From: Aeropyrum camini SY1 = JCM 12091
GTDB lineage: Archaea > Thermoproteota > Thermoprotei_A > Sulfolobales > Acidilobaceae
Assembly (NCBI RefSeq): GCF_000591035.1
Contig: NC_022521.1
Coordinates: 186,001-250,000 of the forward strand
Direction of reading: 5' to 3'
DNA: 64,000 nucleotides
Made by a program: the position numbers and the translations under genes. Shown in pieces: positions 32,269 to 41,243 of the stretch (position 1 is the first letter of the stretch; each line of letters starts with the position of its first letter). The notes under the pieces were generated by a model that saw only the letters and a list, made by a program, of their open reading frames with translations, was not told where the DNA came from and did no database searches.

Positions 32269-33620
32269 CCACTCCCGAGGAGGTTGTACCCGAGTTCAGC
32301 AGGTGGCCCAGGCCGCTGGACATGTGGCCCCTGTGGCTGCTCCTCCTCGAGAGGGGCTACAGGCCCCGGGCCGTCGTAGCCAGGCCGAGGAGTAGGATGG
32401 CTGTCGAAAGGATTGTGGAGGCAGCCGCAGCATCCGGCGGCTGCCTGGTTCCCCGGGGTGGCGGTTCAAACGTCGTGGGCGCCTCACCCCCCATCGGCTG
32501 CTGCCTAGTACTAGACCTGACGGGGCTGGACAGGGTAATCTGGTTCAGCGGCGAGGACCTGGCGATCCATGTGGAGGCTGGGGCCCGTGTCTCCCAGGTG
32601 GAGGAGTGGCTCAACACCAGGGGGTACACCCTAGGCTACCACCCCCAGTCGGAGAGGCTGGCTACAATAGGAGGCTCAATAGCCATGCTCGGCTCCGGCG
32701 CCCTGGCCCCGGGGCTGGGTAACATAGAAGACATTGTTCTATGGCTGGACGCGGTAATACCGGGTCTGGGGACCGTCACGCTAGGCTCCCGCAATAGCCC
32801 CCGGGGCTGGGAGGGGCCGGGTGTTAAACACCTTCTCATAGGGTCTGAGGGCTCCCTGGGAGTCATAGTATCCGCGGGGCTCAAGGTCAGGCCGCTGCCA
32901 GAGTTCACAGCCGCCGTAGCCTACAGGCTCCCAGGCTTCCGCGAGGGTCTCAAGGCTGCTAGAAGGCTCACACTATGGGGTGGCGTCAGGCTCCTGAGGC
33001 TCCTAGACCCCAGTGAGGCTGGCCTGCTCTACGGCGTCGACGGCGCGGTTCTCATGGTAGAGTTTGAGGCTCCCGACAAGGGGCTGCTGGAGGCTATGGA
33101 GGGCTATGTTGAGAAGGTCGCGTCGGAAAGCGGCGGTTCGAGGGTCGAGGGTGTCTACGAGAGGTGGGCTAGGGCGAGGTACATGTACGACGAGCACTTC
33201 AGACAGCTCTGGAGCGCCGGGCTGTGGGTCGACACTATAGACACCGCGGCACCCTGGAGCAGGGCCGAGGAGCTTAATAGGAGCCTCATAGAGGGGCTCT
33301 CCCGCGTTCCCGGCGTCGTGGCCGTGACAAGCCACGCAGGCCACTTCTACACTGGAGGCGCCGCCCTCTACCACACAGTGGTTATGGAGAGGAGGCTAGA
33401 CACCTACTGGAGGGTCTGGGCCGCGGCGGCAAGGACTGTGGAGCGCCTGGGCGGCTCCCTCAGCCACCAGCACGGCTGGGGACTGGTTAGGAAGCCCTAT
33501 CTAGGCCTTCTCGGCGACAACTACAGGCTGTTCTGCCGGGTCAAGGAGACTCTTGACAGCAGCGAGGTCCTCAACCCCCACGGCCTGCCGTCGAGGTGCG
33601 GGAGGCTTGGACAGGTTTGA
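32184..33620 (+). CDS. FAD-linked oxidase, alkyl-DHAP synthase/D-lactate dehydrogenase type
   Basis: A VAO-superfamily flavoprotein of up to 478 residues. The FAD-binding PP loop is LVPRGGGSNVVGA, followed by GGSIAMLGSGALAPGLGNIED. The C-terminal cap has TSHAGHFYTGGAALYHT and LSHQHGWGLVRK, closer to alkyldihydroxyacetonephosphate synthase (SHHHGVG) than to glycolate oxidases. TTG 32184 is the only reasonable start in frame and overlaps the kinase gene by 85 nt. The substrate is probably a hydroxy acid or a glycerol-type compound. Confidence 0.78.
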   Translation: MARLGGCPGLERLLEEVGRDPEVELGEIATPEEVVPEFSRWPRPLDMWPLWLLLLERGYRPRAVVARPRSRMAVERIVEAAAASGGCLVPRGGGSNVVGASPPIGCCLVLDLTGLDRVIWFSGEDLAIHVEAGARVSQVEEWLNTRGYTLGYHPQSERLATIGGSIAMLGSGALAPGLGNIEDIVLWLDAVIPGLGTVTLGSRNSPRGWEGPGVKHLLIGSEGSLGVIVSAGLKVRPLPEFTAAVAYRLPGFREGLKAARRLTLWGGVRLLRLLDPSEAGLLYGVDGAVLMVEFEAPDKGLLEAMEGYVEKVASESGGSRVEGVYERWARARYMYDEHFRQLWSAGLWVDTIDTAAPWSRAEELNRSLIEGLSRVPGVVAVTSHAGHFYTGGAALYHTVVMERRLDTYWRVWAAAARTVERLGGSLSHQHGWGLVRKPYLGLLGDNYRLFCRVKETLDSSEVLNPHGLPSRCGRLGQV

Positions 33621-34713
33621 CGTGGCGGTGGTGGGAGGCGGGGTTGTGGGCCTGTTCACCGCCCTAAACCTAGCCTGGAGTGGCTATAGCGTTGTGGTTG
33701 TTGAGGAGATGGAGAGGGTCATGGGGGGTGTCAGCGCCAGGAGCGCCAACGTCATACACGTCCTCCAAACCCCCTTCTCCAGCCTAAAATCTAGGCTATG
33801 CGTCGAGGGGAACAGGCTTCACTACCGTCTCTCACCCGAGCTAGGCTACAGGGTGGTCGAGGCTCCCCTGATACTCGCCTATAGGGAGAGGTATAAGGCG
33901 CCTGCTGCAGCCGCTGTTGCCAGGCTGCTCCCCAGGCTTATACCCAAGCCGTTGCACGAGCCGTCGGGCCCCGAGATTAGGGTTGCACATGTGAAAGGCC
34001 CCATGCTTAGGGACCTCGAGCCCGGGCTCTCCGACGATGTCCTGGGGGGTGTAGTAGTCCATGGATATGGAGTCGTAGATTACAGTGGCCTCTCCTCGAG
34101 CCTTGAGAAGAGGGTGCGGAGGCTGGGGGAGATACTTGTCTCCTCGCCACTCACCTCGGCGGAGGAGAGGAGCGGGTGGATGGTGCTAGAGGCGGGCGAG
34201 TCTACATTAGCTTCTAGGGCCGTCGTAAACGCGGCCGGCCTTAAGAGCCACCTTGTCGCCAGGCTTCTCGGCGATAGGGTTCCAGAGCAGACGCCGGTGA
34301 GGGGCGTGATGAGCCTCCACCGGAGGCCCAGGCTGAGGAGTATAGTGGCCCCGCTGGAGCTGAGGAGGGGCGAGACTAAGGGTGGGGGCGCGATACCTCA
34401 GGCTGACGGCAGCCTCCTATTAGGCCCAAACAACGCTGGCCCCACTGTAATCGGCGACGAGTCCTACACCCGCGAGGACCTGGAGTGGCTCCGGCTAAGG
34501 TTCCAACCCCTCCTCGCCGAGGCTGTGGAGGAGCCGGATAGAGTGGTTGTGGGTCTGAGGCCTGTAGCCCCCGGTAGAGACTTTTTGGTGGTGAGGGGGA
34601 GGGGGAGGGCTGTGCACCTGGTGGGCATCGAATCCCCCGGGCTGACCGCAGCCCCCGCCCTGGCCGTGAGGGTAGCCCGCGTGGTTGACGAGCTGCTGGG
34701 GGGGAGGCGGTGA
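33607..34713 (+). CDS. FAD-dependent oxidoreductase, glycerol-3-phosphate dehydrogenase-like (DAO family)
   Basis: The dinucleotide fold VAVVGGGVVGLFTALNLAWSG, VVVVEEM follows the start, with GGVSARSANVIHV and a C-terminal GLRPVAPGRDFLVV...HLVGIESPGLTAAPALA, the pattern of GlpA/LhgO-type oxidases. TTG 33607 is preceded by GGGAGG and overlaps the upstream oxidase by 14 nt; about 368 residues. Third gene of the kinase-oxidase-oxidase operon. LhgO-type 2-hydroxyglutarate oxidase is an alternative to G3P dehydrogenase. Confidence 0.8.
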   Translation: MDRFDVAVVGGGVVGLFTALNLAWSGYSVVVVEEMERVMGGVSARSANVIHVLQTPFSSLKSRLCVEGNRLHYRLSPELGYRVVEAPLILAYRERYKAPAAAAVARLLPRLIPKPLHEPSGPEIRVAHVKGPMLRDLEPGLSDDVLGGVVVHGYGVVDYSGLSSSLEKRVRRLGEILVSSPLTSAEERSGWMVLEAGESTLASRAVVNAAGLKSHLVARLLGDRVPEQTPVRGVMSLHRRPRLRSIVAPLELRRGETKGGGAIPQADGSLLLGPNNAGPTVIGDESYTREDLEWLRLRFQPLLAEAVEEPDRVVVGLRPVAPGRDFLVVRGRGRAVHLVGIESPGLTAAPALAVRVARVVDELLGGRR

Positions 34714-34810
34714 ACCCTCAAAAGGATGCTTCCAACCGCCCCCGCCCAGGTTCGGCTTCTAGAGACCGCTCAAATACTGGTTTAACCCCACATATACCTC
34801 GGTGCGGGTT

Positions 34811-36031
34811 TTGGAGAACGGCTTCAACCTCCTCCCGCCCGATAGGGCGGAGTCTATAAGGCTTATCCAGGTTTCCGTCAGGAGGCTTGCCGAAAAGTTC
34901 GGCTCTAAATACTGGATGGAGAGGGATGAGAGGAGGGAGTACCCCCTGGAGTTTGTCGAGGCCCTCGAGAAGGGTGGCTTCATGGCTGCCAACGTTCCTG
35001 AGGAGTATGGAGGAGCTGGCTACGGGCTTTTCGAGGTTGCTGCTATACTGGAGGAGCTGGCCGCCACAGCTGGGGGGACCGCTGCCTCCAGCTCGGTACA
35101 CGCTGCCTACTTCAACGCCCATATACTGGCTAAGTATGGGGGCGAGAGTGTTAAGGCTAGGTATCTCTCGGAGATAGCCCGGGGTAGACTCAGGTTCCAG
35201 GTTTTCGCAGTGACCGAGCCGCACTCAGGCTTCAACACGCCCAGGATATCAACCTTCGCCAGGAGGGAGGGGGACTACTATATACTCCGGGGGCAGAAGA
35301 TATTCATTTCGAGGCTTAGACACTCGGACCTCGGCATAGTGGCCGCCCGGGTGGTGCCATACGAGGAGGCGCCGAGGAAGACGCTGGGTATAGCCCTCTT
35401 CCTCGTCGACCTTAGGGAGGCCAAGGGGAGGCACCTCAGATTCGAGGATGTGCCCAACAACCTCAGGAGGTTTGTAGACACCAGCATAGTATACATCGAG
35501 GACCTCCCAGTACCGGCGGAGAACGTTCTCGGAGACCCTATGAAGGGGTTCTACATACTGATGGAGGAGGCAAACGCTGAGAGAGCCTTCATAGCGGCCC
35601 AGTGCGTCGGCTCAGGCAGGTGGGTCATCGAGAAGGCGGTGGAGTATGCCCGGGAGAGGATAGTGTTCCCCCCGGATCCCATAGCAAAATACCAGGGTAT
35701 CCAGTACCCCCTTGCGGACGCGTGGCTGAGGCTTGAGGCTGGAGACGCGCTTAAGGAGAAGGCGCTCCACGCGCTGGAGTCGGGTGCAGAGAGGCGTGTG
35801 GCAGGCTACTACGCCAACGCGGCCAAGTATATAGCGTGCGAGGCCTGCTACCAGGCCGCTAGGATGGCTATGTGGACCATGGGGGGCTATGGGTATAGCG
35901 TGGAGATGGATGTTGAGAGGCACTGGAGGGGGGCGGAACTGTTCGCCGGGGTTGGCCAGGTGTCTCCACACATGATCCTTAACTTTGTTGCAACCAAAGT
36001 GCTGGGGATGCCCAGGTCCTACGGCGAGTAG
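34811..36031 (+). CDS. Acyl-CoA dehydrogenase
   Basis: Flavoprotein introducing a 2,3-double bond into an acyl-CoA. Family blocks: YGGAGYGLFEVAAILEEL, FAVTEPHSGFNTPRI (FAD loop), YILRGQKIFISR and MWTMGGYGYSVEMDVERHWR. The usual C-terminal catalytic Glu position (GTSE) reads FAGVGQVS, whereas NAERAFIAAQ offers a Glu at the position used by isovaleryl- and long-chain enzymes, so a branched substrate is likely. TTG 34811 lies about 26 nt after TATA TTTAAC; GTG 34802 is possible. First gene of a C5-type CoA operon (MaoC, CoA-transferase, lyase). Confidence 0.88.
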   Translation: MENGFNLLPPDRAESIRLIQVSVRRLAEKFGSKYWMERDERREYPLEFVEALEKGGFMAANVPEEYGGAGYGLFEVAAILEELAATAGGTAASSSVHAAYFNAHILAKYGGESVKARYLSEIARGRLRFQVFAVTEPHSGFNTPRISTFARREGDYYILRGQKIFISRLRHSDLGIVAARVVPYEEAPRKTLGIALFLVDLREAKGRHLRFEDVPNNLRRFVDTSIVYIEDLPVPAENVLGDPMKGFYILMEEANAERAFIAAQCVGSGRWVIEKAVEYARERIVFPPDPIAKYQGIQYPLADAWLRLEAGDALKEKALHALESGAERRVAGYYANAAKYIACEACYQAARMAMWTMGGYGYSVEMDVERHWRGAELFAGVGQVSPHMILNFVATKVLGMPRSYGE

Positions 36032-36038
36032 GCTCCGG

Positions 36039-36569
36039 GTGGCAGCCGTGGCTGGACCTAGCTGGGCGGCCTGGGGCGAGGAGGGGCCGTACTTCGAGGA
36101 CTTCAGAGTCGGAGACAGGTTCTGGAGCTGGCCATGCAAAACACTTAGAGAGTCCGACAACACGCTCTGGACGGCGGTTACAGGCGATTCGACACCTCTA
36201 TACGTAGACAAGGAGTACGCAGGGAGGGCTGGACACAGGGATACCCCTATACACCCGGTTCTCGTCCTCGCCCTAACAGCCTCCCTAGCGGTTAGGTACA
36301 CCAGCATTAACAGCATGGCGTTCCTCGGGGCGGAGTACATGAGGATACACAAGCCTGTCTACCCGGGCGACACGCTCTGCGTGGAGACGGAGGTAGCGTA
36401 CAAGAGGGAGTCTAGGTCCCGGCCTGACACAGGCATTGTAGTCTGGGTGCATAGGGCGTATAGCCAGAGTGGCGAGCTTGTAGCCGAGGTGAAGAGGGCT
36501 AACCTGGTCTACAGGAGGGGGAGAGCCCCGAGGTGGTGGCCCGTTGGAGAGGGTGGCGGCAAGCCTTAG
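36039..36569 (+). CDS. MaoC-family enoyl-CoA hydratase
   Basis: Hot-dog hydratase, GTG 36039, about 176 residues. FEDFRVGDRFWSW, then the hydratase 2 region TGDSTPLYVDKEYA, where the catalytic Asp is present but the usual His of NPxH is Tyr, and MRIHKPVYPGDTLCVETEV. Its place next to an acyl-CoA dehydrogenase, a CoA-transferase and a CitE-type lyase suggests hydration of mesaconyl- or itaconyl-CoA. It overlaps the CoA-transferase gene by 26 nt. Confidence 0.8.
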   Translation: MAAVAGPSWAAWGEEGPYFEDFRVGDRFWSWPCKTLRESDNTLWTAVTGDSTPLYVDKEYAGRAGHRDTPIHPVLVLALTASLAVRYTSINSMAFLGAEYMRIHKPVYPGDTLCVETEVAYKRESRSRPDTGIVVWVHRAYSQSGELVAEVKRANLVYRRGRAPRWWPVGEGGGKP

Positions 36570-38007
36570 AAACAAGATAGTGGACCCCGAGGACGCCGCC
36601 CGCCTCGTACCCAGGGGCGGGGCGGTGGCTTTCGCCGGCATGGGGGGAACAGCATACTCCAAGGCATTTGTGAAGGCCCTGAAGGATAGGGCCGAGAGGG
36701 AGGGGCCTCTAGACCTAGCAGTGTACTCTGCGGGCACGACAGGCCCGGAGCATGAGGAGAGTCTCGCTGCAGCGGGTATCAGGAGGAGGATACCGTACGG
36801 GGCTTCCAGCCCGGCGACTAAGAGGCTTGTAAACGAGGGCGGGTTTGAAGCTTGTGACATGAGCCTCTATAAATACTCGAGGCTGCTGAGGCTAGGTGTC
36901 ATAGGCGTGGTTGACGTAGCGGTTGTGGAGGCCACGGCTGTTTTTGATGATGGCTTAGTGTTGTCGAACAGTGTAGATGCCGCCCCAGCCATGGTGGAGG
37001 CGGCGGAGAAGGTGGTGGTCGAGGTTCACACTGCCAAGCCTGTACTACACGGGCTGCACGACATTTTCTACCCGGAACCGGGGAGAGGTGTGCCGCCTCT
37101 GGAGAGCGTGGCAGGCAGGCTCGGCAGCAGGCTACTCAAAATACCTTGGTCAAAGCTAGCGGCCATAGTACTCTCGAGGGAGGGCGAGGTGGGCAGCAGG
37201 CATTACCGGCCCCCAGACTCTATGGACGCGAGGGTCGCGGAGAACATAGCGGAGTTCCTAAGGGGGGAGGCCCAGAGAGACCCTCGGATCCGGGGCAGGC
37301 TCTCAACTCTACAGCCTGGAGCGGGGCTGGTAGCCACGGTGCTGGCGGACTACTCAGGCGACCTAGGCTTCCGGGTGAGGATATGGGGCGAGGTAGCGCC
37401 TATCCAGTGGGTCGCCAGGCTTGGGGAGAATGTTGAAGCCGTCTCCGCCTCGGTAGTCTACTCCGTCTCGGGGGACGAGGGGCTCTGGAGCTGGTTTTTC
37501 AGCGATTACGGGGAGCTGTCTGGAAGGCTCGTTCTGAGGCCCTATGAGGTGACTAACAGCCCCGAGGTCCTCACCAGGTTCTACCACATGGTCGTACAGC
37601 AGGCTATAGAGGTTGACATCTACGGCCACGCCAACGTCTCACACATAGACTCAAGACTCTACGCCGGGGTCGGGGGCTCCGTGGACCACGCATGGAGCAG
37701 TTATCTAACCATACTAGCCCTACCCTCCATAACCAGCAAGGGCATACCCAGAATAGTCCCCCTCACAGCCCACGTCGACTCGACGGAGCACGACGTTGAC
37801 GTCATAGTTACAGAGCAGGGGTGGGCGGACCTACGGGGCCTGTCGCCCAGGGAGAGGGCAGAGTCGATAATAGACTGCTGCGCCCACCCTAGCTACGCCG
37901 ATGGGCTTCGGAGGTACCTGGAGAAGGCTGGCAGGGAAGGGGGCCACCAGCCCTACAGCCTAGAGGCAGTCCTAGAGTTCATGAGAGAATACGGGAAGGG
38001 GGGTTGA
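36544..38007 (+). CDS. Acetyl-CoA hydrolase/CoA-transferase (Cat1/RipA type)
   Basis: 487 residues from TTG 36544. Moves CoA between acyl groups. Blocks of the acetyl-CoA hydrolase/transferase family: AVAFAGMGGTAYSKAFVKAL, LAVYSAGTTGPEHE, PWSKLAAIVLS, LQPGAGLVATVLADY and TEQGWADLRGLSPRERA. Such enzymes include succinyl-CoA:acetate, 4-hydroxybutyrate and itaconate CoA-transferases (RipA/Ict). Gene order with MaoC and CitE homologues favours a dicarboxylate acceptor, but specificity is not readable from sequence. Confidence 0.85.
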   Translation: MERVAASLRNKIVDPEDAARLVPRGGAVAFAGMGGTAYSKAFVKALKDRAEREGPLDLAVYSAGTTGPEHEESLAAAGIRRRIPYGASSPATKRLVNEGGFEACDMSLYKYSRLLRLGVIGVVDVAVVEATAVFDDGLVLSNSVDAAPAMVEAAEKVVVEVHTAKPVLHGLHDIFYPEPGRGVPPLESVAGRLGSRLLKIPWSKLAAIVLSREGEVGSRHYRPPDSMDARVAENIAEFLRGEAQRDPRIRGRLSTLQPGAGLVATVLADYSGDLGFRVRIWGEVAPIQWVARLGENVEAVSASVVYSVSGDEGLWSWFFSDYGELSGRLVLRPYEVTNSPEVLTRFYHMVVQQAIEVDIYGHANVSHIDSRLYAGVGGSVDHAWSSYLTILALPSITSKGIPRIVPLTAHVDSTEHDVDVIVTEQGWADLRGLSPRERAESIIDCCAHPSYADGLRRYLEKAGREGGHQPYSLEAVLEFMREYGKGG

Positions 38008-38014
38008 GGGGGTT

Positions 38015-38884
38015 ATGTGGAGGAGCATGCTATACGTCCCGGGAGTAGACGAGAGGAAGCTCCGTAAGTCGACTACGATTGAGGCCGACGCGGTTATCAT
38101 AGATCTCGAAGACTCCGTGCCACAGGGCAGGAAGGAGGAGGCTAGGAGGCTCGTGGAGACGCTCCTAGGAGAGCTCGAGTGGGGGAGCGACGTCTGCGTG
38201 AGGATCAATAATCCGGCCAGCAGAGAGGGGCTCAGGGATTTAGCGGCTGTCACACGCTGGGAGACTGTCTCGTGCCTCCTCGTGCCTAAAGCCGAGGCCA
38301 GGCTAGACCAGGTGTACGGGGCTACTGGCAAGAGTTTAGTTGCTATAGTGGAGACGGCCCGCGGCCTGCTTAGGGTTGAGGAGGTGGCCTCTAGCGAGGG
38401 CCTCGTGGCCCTAAACTGGGGCCCCGCAGACCTGGCAGCGAGCCTGGGAGCTAGTGTGGACCCCCTGGACTCGGGGATCTACACGCCCATACTACGGCTC
38501 ACCATAGCAGCGGCCGCGAGGGCATACGGTCTGGAGCCCCTTGACAAGGTCTACTTTAAGGTGGGGGATCTCGAGGGTCTGGGGAGGGAGTGTCTCGAGG
38601 CAAAGGCCCTGGGGTACAGCGGGAAGACCGTTATACACCCTAGCCACGTCCCCATCGCCAACGAGGCTTTCACACCCACGAAGGAGGAGGTTGAGAGGGC
38701 TAGGTTGGTGGTTGAGGCCTACGAGGACGCGGTGAGGAGGGGCTTGGGGGCTGTTGCCCTCGAGGGGGAGCTTGTGGACGCGGTTCACTATAGGCTAGCT
38801 CTGAACGTGCTGCGAAGGGCTTCTAGGATAGGCAAGGTCGAGGAGTCGATGCGGCGGGAGAACCGGGGGGAGGGACAGGCTTGA
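38015..38884 (+). CDS. CitE/HpcH-family C-C lyase (citramalyl- or methylmalyl-CoA lyase type)
   Basis: 289 residues, Mg-dependent TIM-barrel lyase: RSMLYVPGVDERKL, VIIDLEDSVP (metal Glu/Asp), VCVRINNP, LVPKAE, VAIVETARGL, LNWGPADLAASLG and GYSGKTVIHPSHV. This group cleaves 3-hydroxyacyl-CoAs such as citramalyl-CoA (to acetyl-CoA and pyruvate) or methylmalyl-CoA (to propionyl-CoA and glyoxylate). It is 7 nt downstream of the CoA-transferase and closes the four-gene operon. Confidence 0.87.
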   Translation: MWRSMLYVPGVDERKLRKSTTIEADAVIIDLEDSVPQGRKEEARRLVETLLGELEWGSDVCVRINNPASREGLRDLAAVTRWETVSCLLVPKAEARLDQVYGATGKSLVAIVETARGLLRVEEVASSEGLVALNWGPADLAASLGASVDPLDSGIYTPILRLTIAAAARAYGLEPLDKVYFKVGDLEGLGRECLEAKALGYSGKTVIHPSHVPIANEAFTPTKEEVERARLVVEAYEDAVRRGLGAVALEGELVDAVHYRLALNVLRRASRIGKVEESMRRENRGEGQA

Positions 38885-38963
38885 GAAGGGGATGGCGTCT
38901 AGCCGTGGCGGCTCTGAAGCAGTGTTCAACCCTCCACTTTTAATTCTGGCAGGGGTGGAGAGA

Positions 38964-39458
38964 ATGGAGGTGGTCTTGAGGCCTATAGGATTCGTGAGGC
39001 ACGGGCTGCCCGACGATAGCGTCAAGAGCAGCCTAGAGGGGGTCCAGGGTTTTATCGAGGTCCTCCCCGAGTACACTCCCGGGCTGGATGGTCTAGAGGG
39101 CTTCTCCCACATAGTCGTTATAGCGTACCTCCACAAGGCTAGAGGCCGATCTCTCAAGGTGAAGCCTCGGGGGCTCCTCCGGCTTGGCTTCAGGCTCGAG
39201 GACCTCCCGGAGGTCGGCGTTTTCGCCACCGACTCGCCATCAAGGCCCAACCCCCTTGCACTCACAATCGCCAGGCTCCACGGCATAGAGGGGGGCAGGC
39301 TTAGGGTTTCAGGCCTTGACCTCTACGACGGAACCCCGGTCCTCGACATAAAGCCCTACACACCCTCCAGGCGGGTTGAGGACCTAAGCCTCCCCCTCTG
39401 GTATAAGCGGCTGATGGAGGAGGCGGCCAGGAGAGACCCGCGGGTTAGGGAGCTGTAG
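38964..39458 (+). CDS. trmO: tRNA m6t6A37 methyltransferase TrmO (TsaA/UPF0066)
   Basis: Methylates N6 of t6A at tRNA position 37. Signature blocks: LRPIGFVRHG, GLEGFSHIVVIAYLHKA and FATDSPSRPNPLALTIARL, with DLYDGTPVLDIKPYTP near the C-terminus. ATG 38964 (MEVVLRPIG) lies about 24 nt after TATA CTTTTAATT (about 38937-38945), so it is leaderless; the open frame to 38892 is not needed. 164 residues. Confidence 0.86.
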   Translation: MEVVLRPIGFVRHGLPDDSVKSSLEGVQGFIEVLPEYTPGLDGLEGFSHIVVIAYLHKARGRSLKVKPRGLLRLGFRLEDLPEVGVFATDSPSRPNPLALTIARLHGIEGGRLRVSGLDLYDGTPVLDIKPYTPSRRVEDLSLPLWYKRLMEEAARRDPRVREL

Positions 39459-39520
39459 CCCCAAGGCCGTAGAACGTCTTTTCCCTCCCTAGCCCCTACA
39501 CTTTGTGGTGGTGACTAGGC

Positions 39521-40348
39521 TTGGCCAGGTTCTTCGTGTCCGTTGATGCGGAAGGCATGCCCTACAGCCCCAGTAGGGTTATGATGATGCCCGGCGACCC
39601 TCTCTACGGGGAGCTTAGGAGGATTATGACCAGGGTTACCAACATCGTCGTGGAGGAGCTCTTCGCCTCGGGGGCCGAGGGCGTTGTTGTTGCAGACAGC
39701 CACGGCGCCATGGTCAACCTTGACCCCTTCGAGATAGACGGTAGGGCGGAGCTCGTAAGGGGGTTTCCACGGCCCCTCGCAATGATCAACGGGGCGAGGG
39801 GCTGTAGGGCGGCCCTCTTCATAGGCTATCACGGAAGCCCCCAGTCAGGAGGCGTCCTGGGCCACACGTACGCGGGGAGAATATTGCAGAGGGTCAAGGT
39901 CCAGGGGAGCGAGGCTGCAACTGAATACCTGCTAAACACCTACGCACTCGGCGAGATGGGAGTGCCAGTTGTTGCTGTGGCTGGGGACTCGGTGCTGGAG
40001 GAGGAAGTGAGGCGGCACACGCCTTGGGCTAGGTTCGTCGCGCTCAAGAGGCCAGCCTCCTCCCTAGCGGACGTGACTCCCCCCTGGCGTATGTTTGAGG
40101 AGAGCCTCAGGAGGGCTGTTAGGGAGGCGGTAGCCGGAGAATCTCTGGAGAGTGCCAGGCCTGTGAGGCCCAGGGAGCCGTGGATAGAGGTCGAGCTTAA
40201 GAGGCCGTGGCACGCGGATGTCGCCGAGCTATTCCCCTGTGTTGAGAGGATTGACGGCGTCACTGTGAGGCTCTCCTGCGGTAGCTTCCTAGAGAACTAC
40301 AAGCTACTAGAGGGTGTTGTAATGGCGTCATACTCGCTGGAGCGCTAG
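39521..40348 (+). CDS. D-aminopeptidase DppA-like (peptidase M55)
   Basis: Zinc aminopeptidase expected to form decamers and act on D-amino-acid-containing peptides. Metal-site blocks: FVSVDAEGM, VVVADSHGAM, LFIGYHGSPQ and GVLGHTYAG (His). 275 residues from TTG 39521. The M55 family occurs in archaea where it processes short peptides; the substrate here is unknown. It is convergent with the ureohydrolase gene. Confidence 0.87.
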   Translation: MARFFVSVDAEGMPYSPSRVMMMPGDPLYGELRRIMTRVTNIVVEELFASGAEGVVVADSHGAMVNLDPFEIDGRAELVRGFPRPLAMINGARGCRAALFIGYHGSPQSGGVLGHTYAGRILQRVKVQGSEAATEYLLNTYALGEMGVPVVAVAGDSVLEEEVRRHTPWARFVALKRPASSLADVTPPWRMFEESLRRAVREAVAGESLESARPVRPREPWIEVELKRPWHADVAELFPCVERIDGVTVRLSCGSFLENYKLLEGVVMASYSLER

Positions 40349-40358
40349 AGCCCCTGCC

Positions 40359-41243
40359 CTAGCCTGGGGGCCTCGCCCTCGCGAGGGTCTCCCTTATTAT
40401 TTTCGCGGCTGTGAATAGAGTCACCCCCGCGGGGTCGTGGGGCGGTGAAGCTTCGACCACGTCGAACGCTATTATATCCTCTGGGAGGCTCTTTATAATC
40501 CTCACTACCTCCCTGACGGAAAGGCCGCCGGGCTCGGGGTTGCCGACGCCGGGCGCATAGGCGGGGTCGAGCACGTCTAGATCGTAGGACACGTAGTAGG
40601 GTATACCTCTATTGAGGTGGCTGGCGAGGTCCTGGAAATCATCAACACCTATAACCGTGATGCCGCTTTCCTCTGCGAACTCGTGCTGGCCGGGTGTAGG
40701 AGCCCTAACGCCGGCGAGGACTATGTCGGAGGGTTTGACAAGGCCCTCCTCCACAATCCTCCTAAGGGTGCAGGCGTGGCTATACCTGTCGCCCTCGTAC
40801 TCGCTGTAGAGGTCTGGATGGGCGTCGAGATAGACCAGCCCCAGCCTGCCTCTGTAAACCCTCCTGACTCCCCTTAGCGCCGCGATGGTTATCGAGTGGT
40901 CGCCTCCTAGGAAGAGGAAGAGCTTTCCTCCCCAATGGGATGCAACAGCCTCCTCTACAGCTCTGGCAACCCCCTCGAAGCTGGGTGCAGATACGTCGCC
41001 CAGGTCTATATACCGCCACCTGCTAGCCAGGTTGACGAGGTCCTCAGAGTAGCTGTTATAGAGTCTGGAGGAGGTGGCCTCCCGTATCGCGGGTGGCGCC
41101 TCAGCAGCTCCCCTCCTGTAGCTAGAGGACCCATCCCAGGCTACGCCCAGCAAGGCTAGATTCGGCTTTCCTGAGCTTGGTATGCCGAAGAGCAGGCTGT
41201 CCACCCCCGCTGGCCTAGGCTTTCCCGCCCGGCTGTATCCCAC
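40359..41243 (-). CDS. Ureohydrolase, agmatinase/arginase family
   Basis: Binuclear Mn enzyme. Metal motifs: FLGGDHSIT, YLDAHPDLY and SYDLDVLDP, with AFDVVEASPPHDPAGVT near the C-terminus. 294 residues. Agmatinase (to putrescine, for polyamine synthesis) is more likely than arginase, as there is no arginase-type signature and archaea use agmatine routes; formamidase-type activities are also possible. It overlaps the end of the mutase gene by 29 nt. Confidence 0.86.
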   Translation of the reverse strand: MGYSRAGKPRPAGVDSLLFGIPSSGKPNLALLGVAWDGSSSYRRGAAEAPPAIREATSSRLYNSYSEDLVNLASRWRYIDLGDVSAPSFEGVARAVEEAVASHWGGKLFLFLGGDHSITIAALRGVRRVYRGRLGLVYLDAHPDLYSEYEGDRYSHACTLRRIVEEGLVKPSDIVLAGVRAPTPGQHEFAEESGITVIGVDDFQDLASHLNRGIPYYVSYDLDVLDPAYAPGVGNPEPGGLSVREVVRIIKSLPEDIIAFDVVEASPPHDPAGVTLFTAAKIIRETLARARPPG

